13,684 bases of DNA from a bacterium (GCA_002713605.1 PATL01000031.1:1-13684); one strand, 5' to 3'; counted from the stretch's first letter, positions 1-7,136 are shown. Made by a program: numbers and translations. Notes: generated by a model from the sequence alone, not told the origin.

Positions 1-1187
1 CTAAAGCCAAACTTCTAGATAGAGTCTCAGCCAAATTAGTAAAACCTGAGTGGGCTGAGCGCGTTGTGTCACCAGCATATGACATGTTACGCGGAGCCGA
101 GAGAGAGAAACTGATGGATGAAGATCCATACGTCTTCCTTCATGTAACTAGCGCAAATTCCTCTCTTCCAGCAGAGAAGAGATCAGCTGCAAACAGTGAG
201 GCTCTCAAAAGATTATTCGATGCTGGAGCATATTCTGACACACTTAATTCAGCACTTTACCTCTATAAATTGTCGTTTGAAGGGCACCACCAAACTGCTA
301 TCGTTGGCGACATTTCAATCGAAGCATTTGAAGACGGCCGGATCATCCCTCATGAAAGAACACGGGAATTCCGCGCGAATGACCTAGCTAGCCATTTAGA
401 AAATATCGGGATACATTCCTCGCCAGTAGCGCTTGCCTATGATGACGATCAAAAGGTTAATGCTCTTATCCAAGAAGCTATGGAGCCCAAACCCATTCTT
501 GATTTCTGCAGGGAAGATAATCTAGAGCAAACTATATGGAGAGTACCTGACCAAATTGCAGATAAATTACTAATTCTGTTTCAAGATAAGAGCACCTTTA
601 TAGTGGACGGTCATCACAGAATGCATGCAAGCCACATGGTCTGGACCCGCTCTGGGAAAAGCGAACGCTACGGGAAAATACTAGGCGCATTATTCTCATC
701 TGATGAATTGAAAATCAGATCATTTCACAGACATGTTTCAGATCTAAATAATTTGACACCAAAAAGTTTAATAACGCGTATTGCAGAAATGGACTTTCGT
801 ATCGAACCAGCCAATGTCTCGGGAGGTTATGAACCAGAGTATGCAGGTCAATTCAGTATGTTTCTTGACGGTAGTTGGTATAAACTTTCCCCTCAACGCA
901 TACACCCATCAGAATTAGATGCTGTAATACTGCAAAACCGAATTCTGCATCCAATCCTCGAAGTCGACGAGGAAGGGTCAGATGGGAGACTTCACTATCT
1001 ACCAGGAACAATTCCACTGGACTATCTAGAATCAATCACCCAAAGGGAGGGAGGAGTCGCATTCGCTCTACATCCTGTCAGCATGGATCAACTTCAAGCA
1101 ATCATTAATAGAAAAAAAACGCTTCCACCAAAATCGACATACTTTGAACCTAAAGTGCGATCAGGTATTTTCATCATAAACCGCTAA
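1..1187 (+). CDS. DUF1015 family protein (5' end outside window)
   Basis: A DUF1015-type protein of unknown biochemical function. The frame is already open at position 3, and the 21 codons before the first GTG (66) read like family sequence ending in RVVSPAYD, which matches the N-terminal 'xPPYD' block of DUF1015. The GTG at 66 is therefore probably an internal valine and the true start lies left of the window. About 115 residues after PAYD comes 'DNLEQTIWRV', and at 599-635 the family hallmark FIVDGHHRMHAS, a GHHR-centred motif resembling nuclease or phosphotransfer signatures. The C-terminal part is acidic and rich in HxL/I patterns (LHPILEVD). The stop TAA (1185-1187) is 3 bp from the stop of the convergent PIG-L gene. 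DUF1015 genes are common in Actinomycetota and often sit among housekeeping genes. The family call is firm; no function can be given. Confidence 0.85.
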   Translation, partial: KAKLLDRVSAKLVKPEWAERVVSPAYDMLRGAEREKLMDEDPYVFLHVTSANSSLPAEKRSAANSEALKRLFDAGAYSDTLNSALYLYKLSFEGHHQTAIVGDISIEAFEDGRIIPHERTREFRANDLASHLENIGIHSSPVALAYDDDQKVNALIQEAMEPKPILDFCREDNLEQTIWRVPDQIADKLLILFQDKSTFIVDGHHRMHASHMVWTRSGKSERYGKILGALFSSDELKIRSFHRHVSDLNNLTPKSLITRIAEMDFRIEPANVSGGYEPEYAGQFSMFLDGSWYKLSPQRIHPSELDAVILQNRILHPILEVDEEGSDGRLHYLPGTIPLDYLESITQREGGVAFALHPVSMDQLQAIINRKKTLPPKSTYFEPKVRSGIFIINR

Positions 1188-1190
1188 GTA

Positions 1191-1919
1191 TCAGAGTTCA
1201 GAAATCCTTTTGTATCCTTCAGCTAAGGAAAATTCTTCTCCCGCATAGCTATGATCCAATTTAGATATTTCGTGGCTCTTGAATGCAAGAGTATCGGCAT
1301 CAACGCTTGCTGGGCCTATCCCCATAGTCGTTTCCAATTGGCTTCGATGACAGAGAAGAGCATTCAACTTGTTATTTTCATAACCTTTGCATTGCTCAAA
1401 ATGGTCTTCCAATTCTGCTTCAAATAGGAGAAGCTCATCCGGTCTATGTGGCGCTACATTCTGCTCAGGAAAAAAATGTGGATCTCGAGCAGCGACAATT
1501 GCATCAAGGACCAGGTATCCAACATTTCTATGATCTGGATGTAGTCGGTATCTCTTCCATGGGTCATGAGTGAGTACTACGTTTGGCCGTAAATTCCTAA
1601 TAAAGAGCGTCATGCGTTTACGCAAATTTTCATTTACTTCAAGCTCACCATCAATCTCACCTAGAAAAGCAACTTTACCGGTCGCTTTAAGCTCCTGAGC
1701 TGCTAAAAGTTGCTCTGCCTTTCTGGTAGCGATTAAGTCACTTTTGTCAATGCTGGGATTCCAAGTACCTTTTGACCCATCTGTACAGATCAACATGTTC
1801 ACCTCACAACCACGATCAGACCACTTGGCAAGAGTAGCACCAGCCCCAAATTCAATGTCATCAGGGTGAGCTCCAATAGCTAAAGCTCTTTTAGGTACTT
1901 CTAAATTTTTGGTAACCAC
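1191..1919 (-). CDS. PIG-L family zinc-dependent N-deacetylase (LmbE-like)
   Basis: A 242-aa cytosolic amidase of the PIG-L/LmbE/MshB superfamily, which removes acetyl or acyl groups from amino sugars or thiol conjugates. AHPDD (residues 17-21) supplies two metal ligands (H18, D21) and the probable base D20. HPDH (127-130) supplies the third ligand H130 and the supporting H127, so the active site is complete. TDGSKG (46-51) matches the loop after the second strand of the family. Length is normal (230-260 aa). The substrate cannot be read from sequence: an MshB-type role in mycothiol synthesis or a cell-envelope glycan role are both possible. The GTG start is preceded by TAGAAT with six bases between, which fits a leaderless transcript; no Shine-Dalgarno is visible. 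It lies 29 bp downstream of fbiD on the same strand and may be transcribed both with it and from its own promoter. Confidence 0.88.
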   Translation of the reverse strand: MVTKNLEVPKRALAIGAHPDDIEFGAGATLAKWSDRGCEVNMLICTDGSKGTWNPSIDKSDLIATRKAEQLLAAQELKATGKVAFLGEIDGELEVNENLRKRMTLFIRNLRPNVVLTHDPWKRYRLHPDHRNVGYLVLDAIVAARDPHFFPEQNVAPHRPDELLLFEAELEDHFEQCKGYENNKLNALLCHRSQLETTMGIGPASVDADTLAFKSHEISKLDHSYAGEEFSLAEGYKRISEL

Positions 1920-1925
1920 ATATTT

Positions 1926-1931
1926 ATTCTA
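1926..1931 (-). promoter_or_regulatory. Putative -10 element (TAGAAT) for a leaderless PIG-L transcript
   Basis: On the minus strand TAGAAT (1931 to 1926) fits the actinobacterial -10 pattern TANNNT and is followed by exactly six bases and then the GTG start at 1919, which would put the transcription start on the start codon. There is no clear -35 box. The same geometry recurs at four other GTG starts in the window. Confidence 0.4.
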
Positions 1932-1948
1932 GACCTAGAAAACAGGGA

Positions 1949-2506
1949 CTAAAGAATATGCTGAAGATCATCGGGATCATCAATGTCAAACGCAAATTGC
2001 GAATCTGTCATAACGAGGACCTTCGCTTCAGACTTAGATGCAGACTTTAAGTGACGCGAATATGAATTAGGTCCATAGCTAAATTCAAAAGGAATACGTG
2101 TCGGTAATACAAGAACATTCGTGCCATCAAGTTCCGTGTCAGGGACGATGACTATTTCTTCCATCTCGAACAATGAGAGAAGCCCCACAGGATAAATCAA
2201 ATCTCCATGCGTTATTAAAACACTTTCAAAACCTCTTTCTTTCAAGCTTCGAAAGCCAAAATCTACTGCTTCATTCAGCCCCTCAGTGGGGTTACGAAGA
2301 ATTTCTGCTCCTAAATCACGGGCCCAAGACTCAACAGCATCATCCTCACAAGCTATGAACACTGGAGTTTCTATACAAGCCAAGACAACCGAAGTAGCTA
2401 ACTCCTTAGCCAAATCCAACCGAGCATTCGAATCCAATACTGTAGACAGGCGAACTTTTGCAGACTCAAAATCTTTAATAGGGATCAGTACAGCTTTATC
2501 AGTCAT
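1949..2506 (-). CDS. fbiD: 2-phospho-L-lactate / phosphoenolpyruvate guanylyltransferase (CofC/FbiD)
   Basis: This enzyme activates 2-phospho-L-lactate (archaeal CofC) or phosphoenolpyruvate (mycobacterial FbiD) with GTP to start coenzyme F420 side-chain synthesis in the cytosol. The 185-aa protein has the nucleotidyltransferase fold of the family: a KxxxxAKxRL segment at 11-20, GLNEAV (76-81), the metal/substrate segment HGDL (100-103) where the family usually has 'HADLP' or 'QGDLP', a PD...DGTNVL block (122-132), YGPNSYSRH (144-152) equal to the family 'FGPxSFxxH', and a C-terminal FDIDDPDDL (173-181) equal to 'DVDTPxDL'. It is somewhat shorter than many homologues (about 200-220 aa). The ATG start has no obvious Shine-Dalgarno. 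It diverges from gpsA, the arrangement also known for Rv2983 and gpdA2 in M. tuberculosis. Which phosphorylated acid it uses cannot be decided here. Confidence 0.87.
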   Translation of the reverse strand: MTDKAVLIPIKDFESAKVRLSTVLDSNARLDLAKELATSVVLACIETPVFIACEDDAVESWARDLGAEILRNPTEGLNEAVDFGFRSLKERGFESVLITHGDLIYPVGLLSLFEMEEIVIVPDTELDGTNVLVLPTRIPFEFSYGPNSYSRHLKSASKSEAKVLVMTDSQFAFDIDDPDDLQHIL

Positions 2507-2524
2507 AAAATACTTTGCTTATGC

Positions 2525-2549
2525 AATCTATAGGCAATTCCCATAGATT
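2525..2549. promoter_or_regulatory. Dyad-symmetric site in the fbiD/gpsA divergent intergenic region
   Basis: Arms AATCTAT (2525-2531) and ATAGATT (2543-2549) are perfect inverted repeats. Two further G:C pairs lie inside (2533-2534 with 2540-2541), interrupted by one A/C mismatch, leaving a five-base loop. Each arm contains TAGATT reading outward, a TANNNT-type -10 candidate for fbiD on the minus strand and for gpsA on the plus strand. It could be an operator, a pair of divergent -10 elements, or chance; the symmetry is seen, the role is inferred. Confidence 0.35.
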
Positions 2550-2556
2550 CTAGCGC

Positions 2557-2562
2557 TACGAT
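2557..2562 (+). promoter_or_regulatory. Putative -10 element (TACGAT) for a leaderless gpsA transcript
   Basis: TACGAT is followed by six bases (GCAAGC) and the GTG start of gpsA at 2569. No Shine-Dalgarno and no good -35 are visible. The ATG at 2561 is out of frame with gpsA and stops after three codons. Confidence 0.4.
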
Positions 2563-2568
2563 GCAAGC

Positions 2569-3561
2569 GTGACATTTCAAGTAGCAGTTGTAGGCGGAGG
2601 TAGCTGGGGGACAACGGTTGCCCACCTAGTATCTCATAACCTGCCGACAAAACTCTGGTGTCGGGATCCGGTAGTTGCCAGATCAATAAGGCAAAAGAAT
2701 AGGAACATCAGGTATCTAGGGAAAAGCAAACTACATCCACAGTTGGATGCTTCAGTGGATCTAGAAGAAGTAGTGAATAACGCAAATATTATCTTGATGG
2801 CTATTCCATCGCAGAGTTTTAGAGAAGTCCTCCGACAGTTATTATCTTTCTCGAAACCTGTTACCCCGATTATTAGTCTCACAAAGGGACTTGAACAGAA
2901 AACCAACTTAACGATGACACAGGTCATCGCATCTGAGTCACCCGACAGGCCTACCGGAGTGCTAACAGGACCAAATTTAGCTGCCGAGGTACTTGCTGGA
3001 GATGCCACAGCAGCGGTGGTAGCAACGGAAAATGAATCTTTACGGGCTCAAGCATTCCAAGTTTTCTCAACAGAAACATTTAGGGTGTATACAAGCGAAG
3101 ATGTGATTGGTTGCGAGTTAGGAGGAGCATTCAAGAATGTTCTTGCGTTAGCAGTAGGGATGACAACCGGCCTAGGCACAGGCGACAATACTAGAGCCGC
3201 TGTGGTTACACGAGGTTTAGCAGAATTAGCAAGATTAGGTAGCGCAATGGGTGGAGCAGCAGAAACCTTTTCCGGCCTCGCTGGGTTAGGTGACCTAGTA
3301 GCCACCTGCTTCTCTCCTCAAAGCAGAAATAGGTATGTTGGTGAGCAATTAGGTAAAGGACGAAAGACGATGGAAGTTCTCGCGGAGATGAATAATGTCG
3401 CAGAGGGCGTCGTAACGGCACCTGCAGTAAGTAACCTTGCAGCGGCACATAAAGTAGAAACTCCGATTAGTGATCAAGTGACTGCTGTTTTGCAGGGCAA
3501 AACATCAGTAACAGATGCCTACGATATTCTGCTGATGAGGGAGCAACGATCAGAACGATAG
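2569..3561 (+). CDS. gpsA: NAD(P)+-dependent glycerol-3-phosphate dehydrogenase
   Basis: Reduces dihydroxyacetone phosphate to sn-glycerol 3-phosphate, the backbone precursor of phospholipids, in the cytosol. Its 330 aa match the family length. The N-terminal Rossmann motif is GGGSWGT (9-15). Further family blocks are SLTKGLE (103-109) with K106, GPNLAAEV (134-141), GAFKNVLALAVG (186-197) with the probable catalytic lysine K189, NTRAAVVTRGLAE (207-219) with the phosphate-binding R209, and SGLAGLGDLVATC (235-247). VAEGV (277-281) is also as in homologues. The start is GTG, since the GGG motif must lie about nine residues in and no in-frame ATG exists upstream; a TANNNT-N6-GTG signature supports it. 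It diverges from fbiD, and the 577-aa unknown gene follows after 41 bp, so the two may be co-transcribed. No key residue is missing. Confidence 0.95.
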   Translation: MTFQVAVVGGGSWGTTVAHLVSHNLPTKLWCRDPVVARSIRQKNRNIRYLGKSKLHPQLDASVDLEEVVNNANIILMAIPSQSFREVLRQLLSFSKPVTPIISLTKGLEQKTNLTMTQVIASESPDRPTGVLTGPNLAAEVLAGDATAAVVATENESLRAQAFQVFSTETFRVYTSEDVIGCELGGAFKNVLALAVGMTTGLGTGDNTRAAVVTRGLAELARLGSAMGGAAETFSGLAGLGDLVATCFSPQSRNRYVGEQLGKGRKTMEVLAEMNNVAEGVVTAPAVSNLAAAHKVETPISDQVTAVLQGKTSVTDAYDILLMREQRSER

Positions 3562-3602
3562 CGGTTAAAATAATGACAGATGATGCGTAAGGTCAGAACG
3601 TA

Positions 3603-5336
3603 ATGCCAGAACTCGGGATACTAGGAAATCATGTGATACTAGATCTAGACTCCTCTGGTAATCTCACTTGGCCTGGTGCCATCCCCAAAAGACTATGTTG
3701 GGGAGTAGGAGCAGATGATCGATGGCATTTCTCCGAAGAAAGAGCATCTATCAGGCAAAGTGTAGATAGCAATGAAATTACGACATTAACTCGCATGAGA
3801 GTTCCGGGAGGCGACATCACTCAGCGCGTTGAGGTGATCCCATGGGGCGGCCAAAGCGTAACGAAACTTGAGTTCTACAATGAGACACCCATTCCAGTAG
3901 CGATAAGCATAATGCTATTAAATTTTGGTCCAGTTGAGATTAATTCCAGAACCGTAAGTATTGATGCAAAGCCCGTTATCGCCTCCAGCAAAACCCCAAG
4001 AATGTTAATAAACGGTTTAGGATATCAAGATATAACTGACCGGATAGTGAATGCAGAGTTAGAAGATATAAGAACCAGTAAATTATCTACAAACAGCCCC
4101 AGTGATGACAGCGCTCTCATTTTCCCCCTCCCGCACTCAACAAAGCTTGAACTACTTATAAACAATGAGGATCTGGATAATCTCCCCGATATAGAACGCT
4201 CACCTTCGTTTAATGACGTCTCAAATGGTTGGCAAAAGCATTTTGAAAGTGGCATGGAAATACAAACCGACGATAACAGACTCACCTCGGTCTTAAACAC
4301 AGCTAGAAGGCATCTTCTAATAGGGTCTGATCAGGAAATCGCTTCACGGTTTTGGAACGTAGACTCAGATGAGCCTGTGGTTCCACTTGCCGCTCTTGCT
4401 CTTATGGCGTGGGGACATACCGACTCAGCGAAGAAACTTATATTTAAGTACATGGAAAGCGCGCCAACGAATCTATTCAAAAATAGTGTCGATAAAGAGA
4501 CACTTTATGCATTATGCCTTTGGCAGAAATATCTAGAGTTCTGCTCACAAGAAGAGGAATTGGAAGATATTATCCTTTGGATTAATGAAACTGTGCGTCA
4601 GCTTCTTGCATCGCTACCAGTCAAGCGAAAACTAAAAAAACGAGATATGACTCTAGAAATAGTTTCCTTGAGAGCAGCAATTGAAATCCTGACGTTCATG
4701 CAACAAAAGACACTAGCAACAGAACTTCAAAATCAACTTGTGAAGATCGAAGAGGTAATAGGGAGTAAAGAAAACCCCTCTCCATTTGAAAAATATACGG
4801 ACTCTTACGAAATAAGTATCGAAACTCTGGGTGGGTATCTCCAAATCCAAGAAAATTCTTTGACTTTGGATCAAATTCTTTCCAAAGCTAACCCGACAGG
4901 GTCCCTAATCATGGGTTCAAGGCAGCAAGATCCTGTCTTCTCAGCTCTTTTCTTGCTGATAATTCGTGCAGGGTTTCTTCAAGAAAAAAAATTGCCGTCT
5001 GGAGAAAAACAAATTCAAGTTGCATCCTCGTATGATCTAGATTGGATCGGGGTTGGAATTCAAGTAAAGAACGCGCCTATCAGTTCCGGAATCATGGGAT
5101 ACGCAATCAGGTGGCATGGAACATCACCAGCGCTTTTATGGGAGGCCAATACTTCCACTAGAATTCAAATAAATGCTGAGAAACTGGATGAAAGCTGGTT
5201 TAGCAACGACCATATAGGCGAAACACTTCTCTCAAAACAAATACCAAAAGAGACTGCAGTATCAATCCATGCAAATACCAGTCTTCTGAAAAACCGGATA
5301 AGGCCTGACTCACCAGATGGTGGAACCTTTCAATAA
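3603..5336 (+). CDS. Conserved-looking hypothetical protein, possible six-hairpin-glycosidase-like fold
   Basis: A 577-aa soluble protein with no signal peptide or membrane span, not firmly recognised. The N-terminal 120 residues are rich in beta strands and begin GNHVILDLDSSGNLTWP, reminiscent of the N-terminal beta-sandwich of GH15-type glycosidases. A mostly helical middle follows, with RFWNVDSDEPVVPLAAL near residue 249, as expected for an (alpha/alpha)n toroid, and a C-terminal strand-rich part holds RWHGTSPALLWE (503-514) and later GETLL. The 'RWHGxxPALLWE...GExLL' pattern feels familiar from uncharacterised actinobacterial proteins, but I cannot name a family, and no certain pair of catalytic acids is visible. 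The ATG has TAAGGT ten bases upstream, which could act as Shine-Dalgarno (AAGG) or as a -10. It lies between gpsA and rnhB on the same strand. A carbohydrate-related role is only a structural guess. Confidence 0.75.
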   Translation: MPELGILGNHVILDLDSSGNLTWPGAIPKRLCWGVGADDRWHFSEERASIRQSVDSNEITTLTRMRVPGGDITQRVEVIPWGGQSVTKLEFYNETPIPVAISIMLLNFGPVEINSRTVSIDAKPVIASSKTPRMLINGLGYQDITDRIVNAELEDIRTSKLSTNSPSDDSALIFPLPHSTKLELLINNEDLDNLPDIERSPSFNDVSNGWQKHFESGMEIQTDDNRLTSVLNTARRHLLIGSDQEIASRFWNVDSDEPVVPLAALALMAWGHTDSAKKLIFKYMESAPTNLFKNSVDKETLYALCLWQKYLEFCSQEEELEDIILWINETVRQLLASLPVKRKLKKRDMTLEIVSLRAAIEILTFMQQKTLATELQNQLVKIEEVIGSKENPSPFEKYTDSYEISIETLGGYLQIQENSLTLDQILSKANPTGSLIMGSRQQDPVFSALFLLIIRAGFLQEKKLPSGEKQIQVASSYDLDWIGVGIQVKNAPISSGIMGYAIRWHGTSPALLWEANTSTRIQINAEKLDESWFSNDHIGETLLSKQIPKETAVSIHANTSLLKNRIRPDSPDGGTFQ

Positions 5337-5342
5337 GGACTC

Positions 5343-5370
5343 TTGATCGATTTTCAAGTTCAGCTAACCT
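5343..5370 (+). promoter_or_regulatory. Putative promoter for a leaderless rnhB transcript
   Basis: TTGATC (5343-5348), 16 bases, TAACCT (5365-5370), then six bases to the GTG start of rnhB at 5377. This is the only leaderless-type site in the window that also has a reasonable -35 box. It sits in the 40-bp gap after the 577-aa gene. Confidence 0.4.
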
Positions 5371-5376
5371 CAGTAT

Positions 5377-6081
5377 GTGTCAACTCCTCTAAGAAAAGCA
5401 AACAAACACAACGCTCCGACTAAGAGATTTGAACGCATTCTTTGGTCCGCCGGAAATAAACATGTTGTTGGAATTGACGAGGTCGGCAGAGGTGCATGGG
5501 CCGGGCCACTCACTATCGCAGCAGCCGTTATCCCCAAAGACAAAAGACTTTATAAGGTGCGAGATTCAAAAGCCCTCAACGAGAAAGAAAGAGAGTCATT
5601 ATACGACTCCATAACTGATTGGTGCTCGCACTGGAGCGTCGGACATGCCACAAACCAAGAATGCGACGAATTCGGGATGTCGCATGCCCAAAAGCTAGCA
5701 ACAAAGCGAGCCCTTAGATCACTCAACATAGATATAGACCATGCACTAATTGATGGAAAGTGGGACTTTGTTGGAGAAATTACCGGCAAAGCAAATAGAA
5801 CAATGATTATCAAAGGCGATGCCAAGTGTTTATCAATAGCCACTGCGTCTATCCTGGCGAAGGTTACGAGGGACCGGATCATGAAAGAGCATCACAAATC
5901 ATTCCCAGACTTCGCATTCGAATCAAACAAGGGATATCCATGCCCAAAGCATAAAAAAGCTTTACACGAATCAGGCCCAACACCGCTGCATAGAATTTCA
6001 TGGAAATACATGAAAGACACTCCATACGCTCAAGCTCCTACCCCTAGAAAAGATCCAGCTCAAAACACTTTATTTTCATAA
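5377..6081 (+). CDS. rnhB: Ribonuclease HII with QNTLF C-terminal tail
   Basis: Cleaves RNA in RNA-DNA hybrids and 5' of single ribonucleotides embedded in DNA. Of 234 aa, residues 30-212 form the catalytic domain: GIDEVGRGAWAGP (32-44) gives D34 and E35, LIDG (124-127) gives D126, and KGDAK (146-150) gives D148, together the expected acidic quartet; GRG is the ribonucleotide-recognition motif. ASILAKVTRDR (157-167) and NKGYPCPKH (184-192) are typical. Two extensions flank the core: about 28 basic residues at the N-terminus and a Pro-rich tail from about 213 that ends QNTLFS, a match to the relaxed bacterial sliding-clamp-binding pattern QxxLF. The start is GTG with a TANNNT-N6 signature; the ATG two bases upstream is out of frame. 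Catalytic call certain; the clamp link is inferred. Confidence 0.95.
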   Translation: MSTPLRKANKHNAPTKRFERILWSAGNKHVVGIDEVGRGAWAGPLTIAAAVIPKDKRLYKVRDSKALNEKERESLYDSITDWCSHWSVGHATNQECDEFGMSHAQKLATKRALRSLNIDIDHALIDGKWDFVGEITGKANRTMIIKGDAKCLSIATASILAKVTRDRIMKEHHKSFPDFAFESNKGYPCPKHKKALHESGPTPLHRISWKYMKDTPYAQAPTPRKDPAQNTLFS

Positions 6082-6086
6082 CGATG

Positions 6087-6106
6087 CAATGATTCTAAGT
6101 TCATTG
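6087..6106. repeat. Short inverted repeat before the Nfu-domain gene
   Basis: CAATGA (6087-6092) and TCATTG (6101-6106) form a perfect 6-bp dyad with an eight-base spacer in the 30-bp gap between rnhB and the Nfu-domain gene. There is no run of T long enough for an intrinsic terminator. It could be a regulator site or chance. Confidence 0.25.
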
Positions 6107-6111
6107 TTTAC

Positions 6112-6480
6112 ATGTCGACATGCCACTCGGTGAACAGCTACGATCACAATATGGGTCAGCCAGTCACAGTCATTCAAAAATCAGTCACAAAACCCGGAGT
6201 GCTCCGGTTTGAAATCAACCGAAGTATTACTGGGATGGACCACGAACGATACTCCATTGAACAAGAGATATTAGGAAAGCGACCGCCAGACGAACTGGCC
6301 AAAGCGTTATTCAATTTGGGTGGAATAGAAAAAATTCATATGAACAGCAATGTCATAACAATAGATCAAGCAAAAGGACAGATTAATCCAGCGGACATAG
6401 TTAAAACAATCAAAGAAATGTTCACGTATTATCTGCCCGGTGTAGAAGTTCCTAGTTTTGAAACAGCCACAGAAGGATAA
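6112..6480 (+). CDS. Nfu/NifU N-terminal-domain protein
   Basis: A 122-aa protein carrying the Nfu N-terminal domain found in front of the Fe-S scaffold domain of NFU proteins. Residues 29-38 (GVLRFEINRS) correspond to the family 'xxLKFxLxR' strand, 59-77 (PPDELAKALFNLGGIEKIH) to the 'SPLAxxLFxIxGVxxVF' block, and 94-104 to the C-terminal helix. There is no second domain and no CxxC; the only cysteine is C4, so this polypeptide cannot hold a cluster by the usual Nfu mechanism. It may be a partner or adaptor in Fe-S protein maturation. The ATG at 6112 lacks a Shine-Dalgarno; the internal ATG at 6151 (M14) is a credible alternative start because homologues begin close to the first strand. It is followed closely by the dodecin gene. 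Confidence 0.75.
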   Translation: MSTCHSVNSYDHNMGQPVTVIQKSVTKPGVLRFEINRSITGMDHERYSIEQEILGKRPPDELAKALFNLGGIEKIHMNSNVITIDQAKGQINPADIVKTIKEMFTYYLPGVEVPSFETATEG

Positions 6481-6517
6481 ACTTTAACAAACACCAAAAG
6501 CTGTACATGGGGGCGTA

Positions 6518-6721
6518 ATGACAATCGCAAGGATCACCGAGGTAATATCAACATCAACAATCAGTTTTGATGATGCCATCAAAAAAGGAATTGAAAGAGC
6601 CGCCAGAACACTAGATAATGTTGATGGAGCCTGGGTCCTAGACCAAAAGGTCACAGTAGAAAATGGATCAATTTCTGAGTTCGAAGTGACTCTAAAAATT
6701 ACGTTTGTTCTAAACGACTAA
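6518..6721 (+). CDS. Dodecin (flavin-binding homododecamer)
   Basis: A 67-aa dodecin, a small cytosolic protein that forms hollow dodecamers storing flavins (FMN, riboflavin) and protecting them from light. Family blocks are present along the full length: ARITEVISTST (4-14), SFDDAIKKGIERAARTL (16-32), NVDGAWVLDQKV (34-45) with W39 as the flavin-stacking tryptophan, and the end FEVTLKITFVLND, almost the consensus C-terminus. The ATG has a GGGGG tract 5-9 bases upstream as Shine-Dalgarno. The stop codon is one base before the GTG of the thioesterase gene, so the two are almost certainly co-translated. With several flavin- or F420-using enzymes nearby, a flavin buffer role is plausible. Confidence 0.92.
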   Translation: MTIARITEVISTSTISFDDAIKKGIERAARTLDNVDGAWVLDQKVTVENGSISEFEVTLKITFVLND

Positions 6722-6722
6722 A

Positions 6723-7136
6723 GTGCACAAAACTACAATCAAAGTTCGGTTTAACGAATTAGACTCCTACGGTCACGTAAATCATTCCAACTACCTTCAC
6801 TATTTTGAAGAAGCAAGAATTTCAGCTATGGCCGAAATAGGCAAGAGCATTGATCAACTGCTCGATGAAGGTTTCCTTCTAGTTGTGGCACAAATTGAAA
6901 CCCGCTTCTTAGCTCCTGCCTACCTTTCAGATAGCCTTTTGATTAAAAGCGGAATAACGCAAACCAGAGGAGCCTCAGCACAATGGTTTCAGAAAATAAC
7001 AAAAGATAAAACTGTTATAGCTATTCAAAATACGCGTGTCGGGTGCATAACAACACAAGGTAAGCCATGTAAATTCCCTGAAGAACTAAGACAAGCAATC
7101 AAAGAACTATTGGTTACTGAAGGGTCAACAGACTAA
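6723..7136 (+). CDS. Acyl-CoA thioesterase, hot-dog fold (4HBT/YbgC/FadM-like)
   Basis: A 137-aa single hot-dog-domain protein predicted to hydrolyse acyl-CoA or aryl-CoA thioesters in the cytosol. The active-site block is RFNELDSYGHVNHSNYLHYFEEAR (9-32): D14 is the expected catalytic aspartate, and GHVNHxNY is the helix-cap motif of the 4HBT family. VAQIETRFLAPAYLSDSL (55-72) is the second typical segment. The length equals the family norm. The start is GTG one base after the dodecin TAA; there is no separate ribosome site, so translational coupling is likely. Its stop TAA (7134-7136) overlaps the stop of the convergent SDR gene (7133-7135 on the other strand). Natural substrate unknown. Confidence 0.88.
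   Translation: MHKTTIKVRFNELDSYGHVNHSNYLHYFEEARISAMAEIGKSIDQLLDEGFLLVVAQIETRFLAPAYLSDSLLIKSGITQTRGASAQWFQKITKDKTVIAIQNTRVGCITTQGKPCKFPEELRQAIKELLVTEGSTD

Noticed and set aside
66..68. GTG at 66 as the start of the DUF1015 gene
   Set aside because: The frame is open to the window edge with family-like sequence upstream, and this GTG falls just before the conserved PAYD block, which normally lies some 20-30 residues into the protein.
2561..2572. Three-codon leader ORF (ATG CAA GCG TGA) overlapping the gpsA start
   Set aside because: Probably chance; its ATG overlaps the putative -10 element, so it would not be transcribed in a leaderless message.
2634..3008. Long minus-strand frames inside gpsA (also 3048-3305 and 3206-3448)
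   Set aside because: They lie wholly within a gene with full family motifs; composition is that of antisense translation.
5341..5358. CTTGA...TCAAG hairpin after the 577-aa gene as a terminator
   Set aside because: Five weak pairs and no T-run; the stretch is better explained as part of the rnhB promoter.
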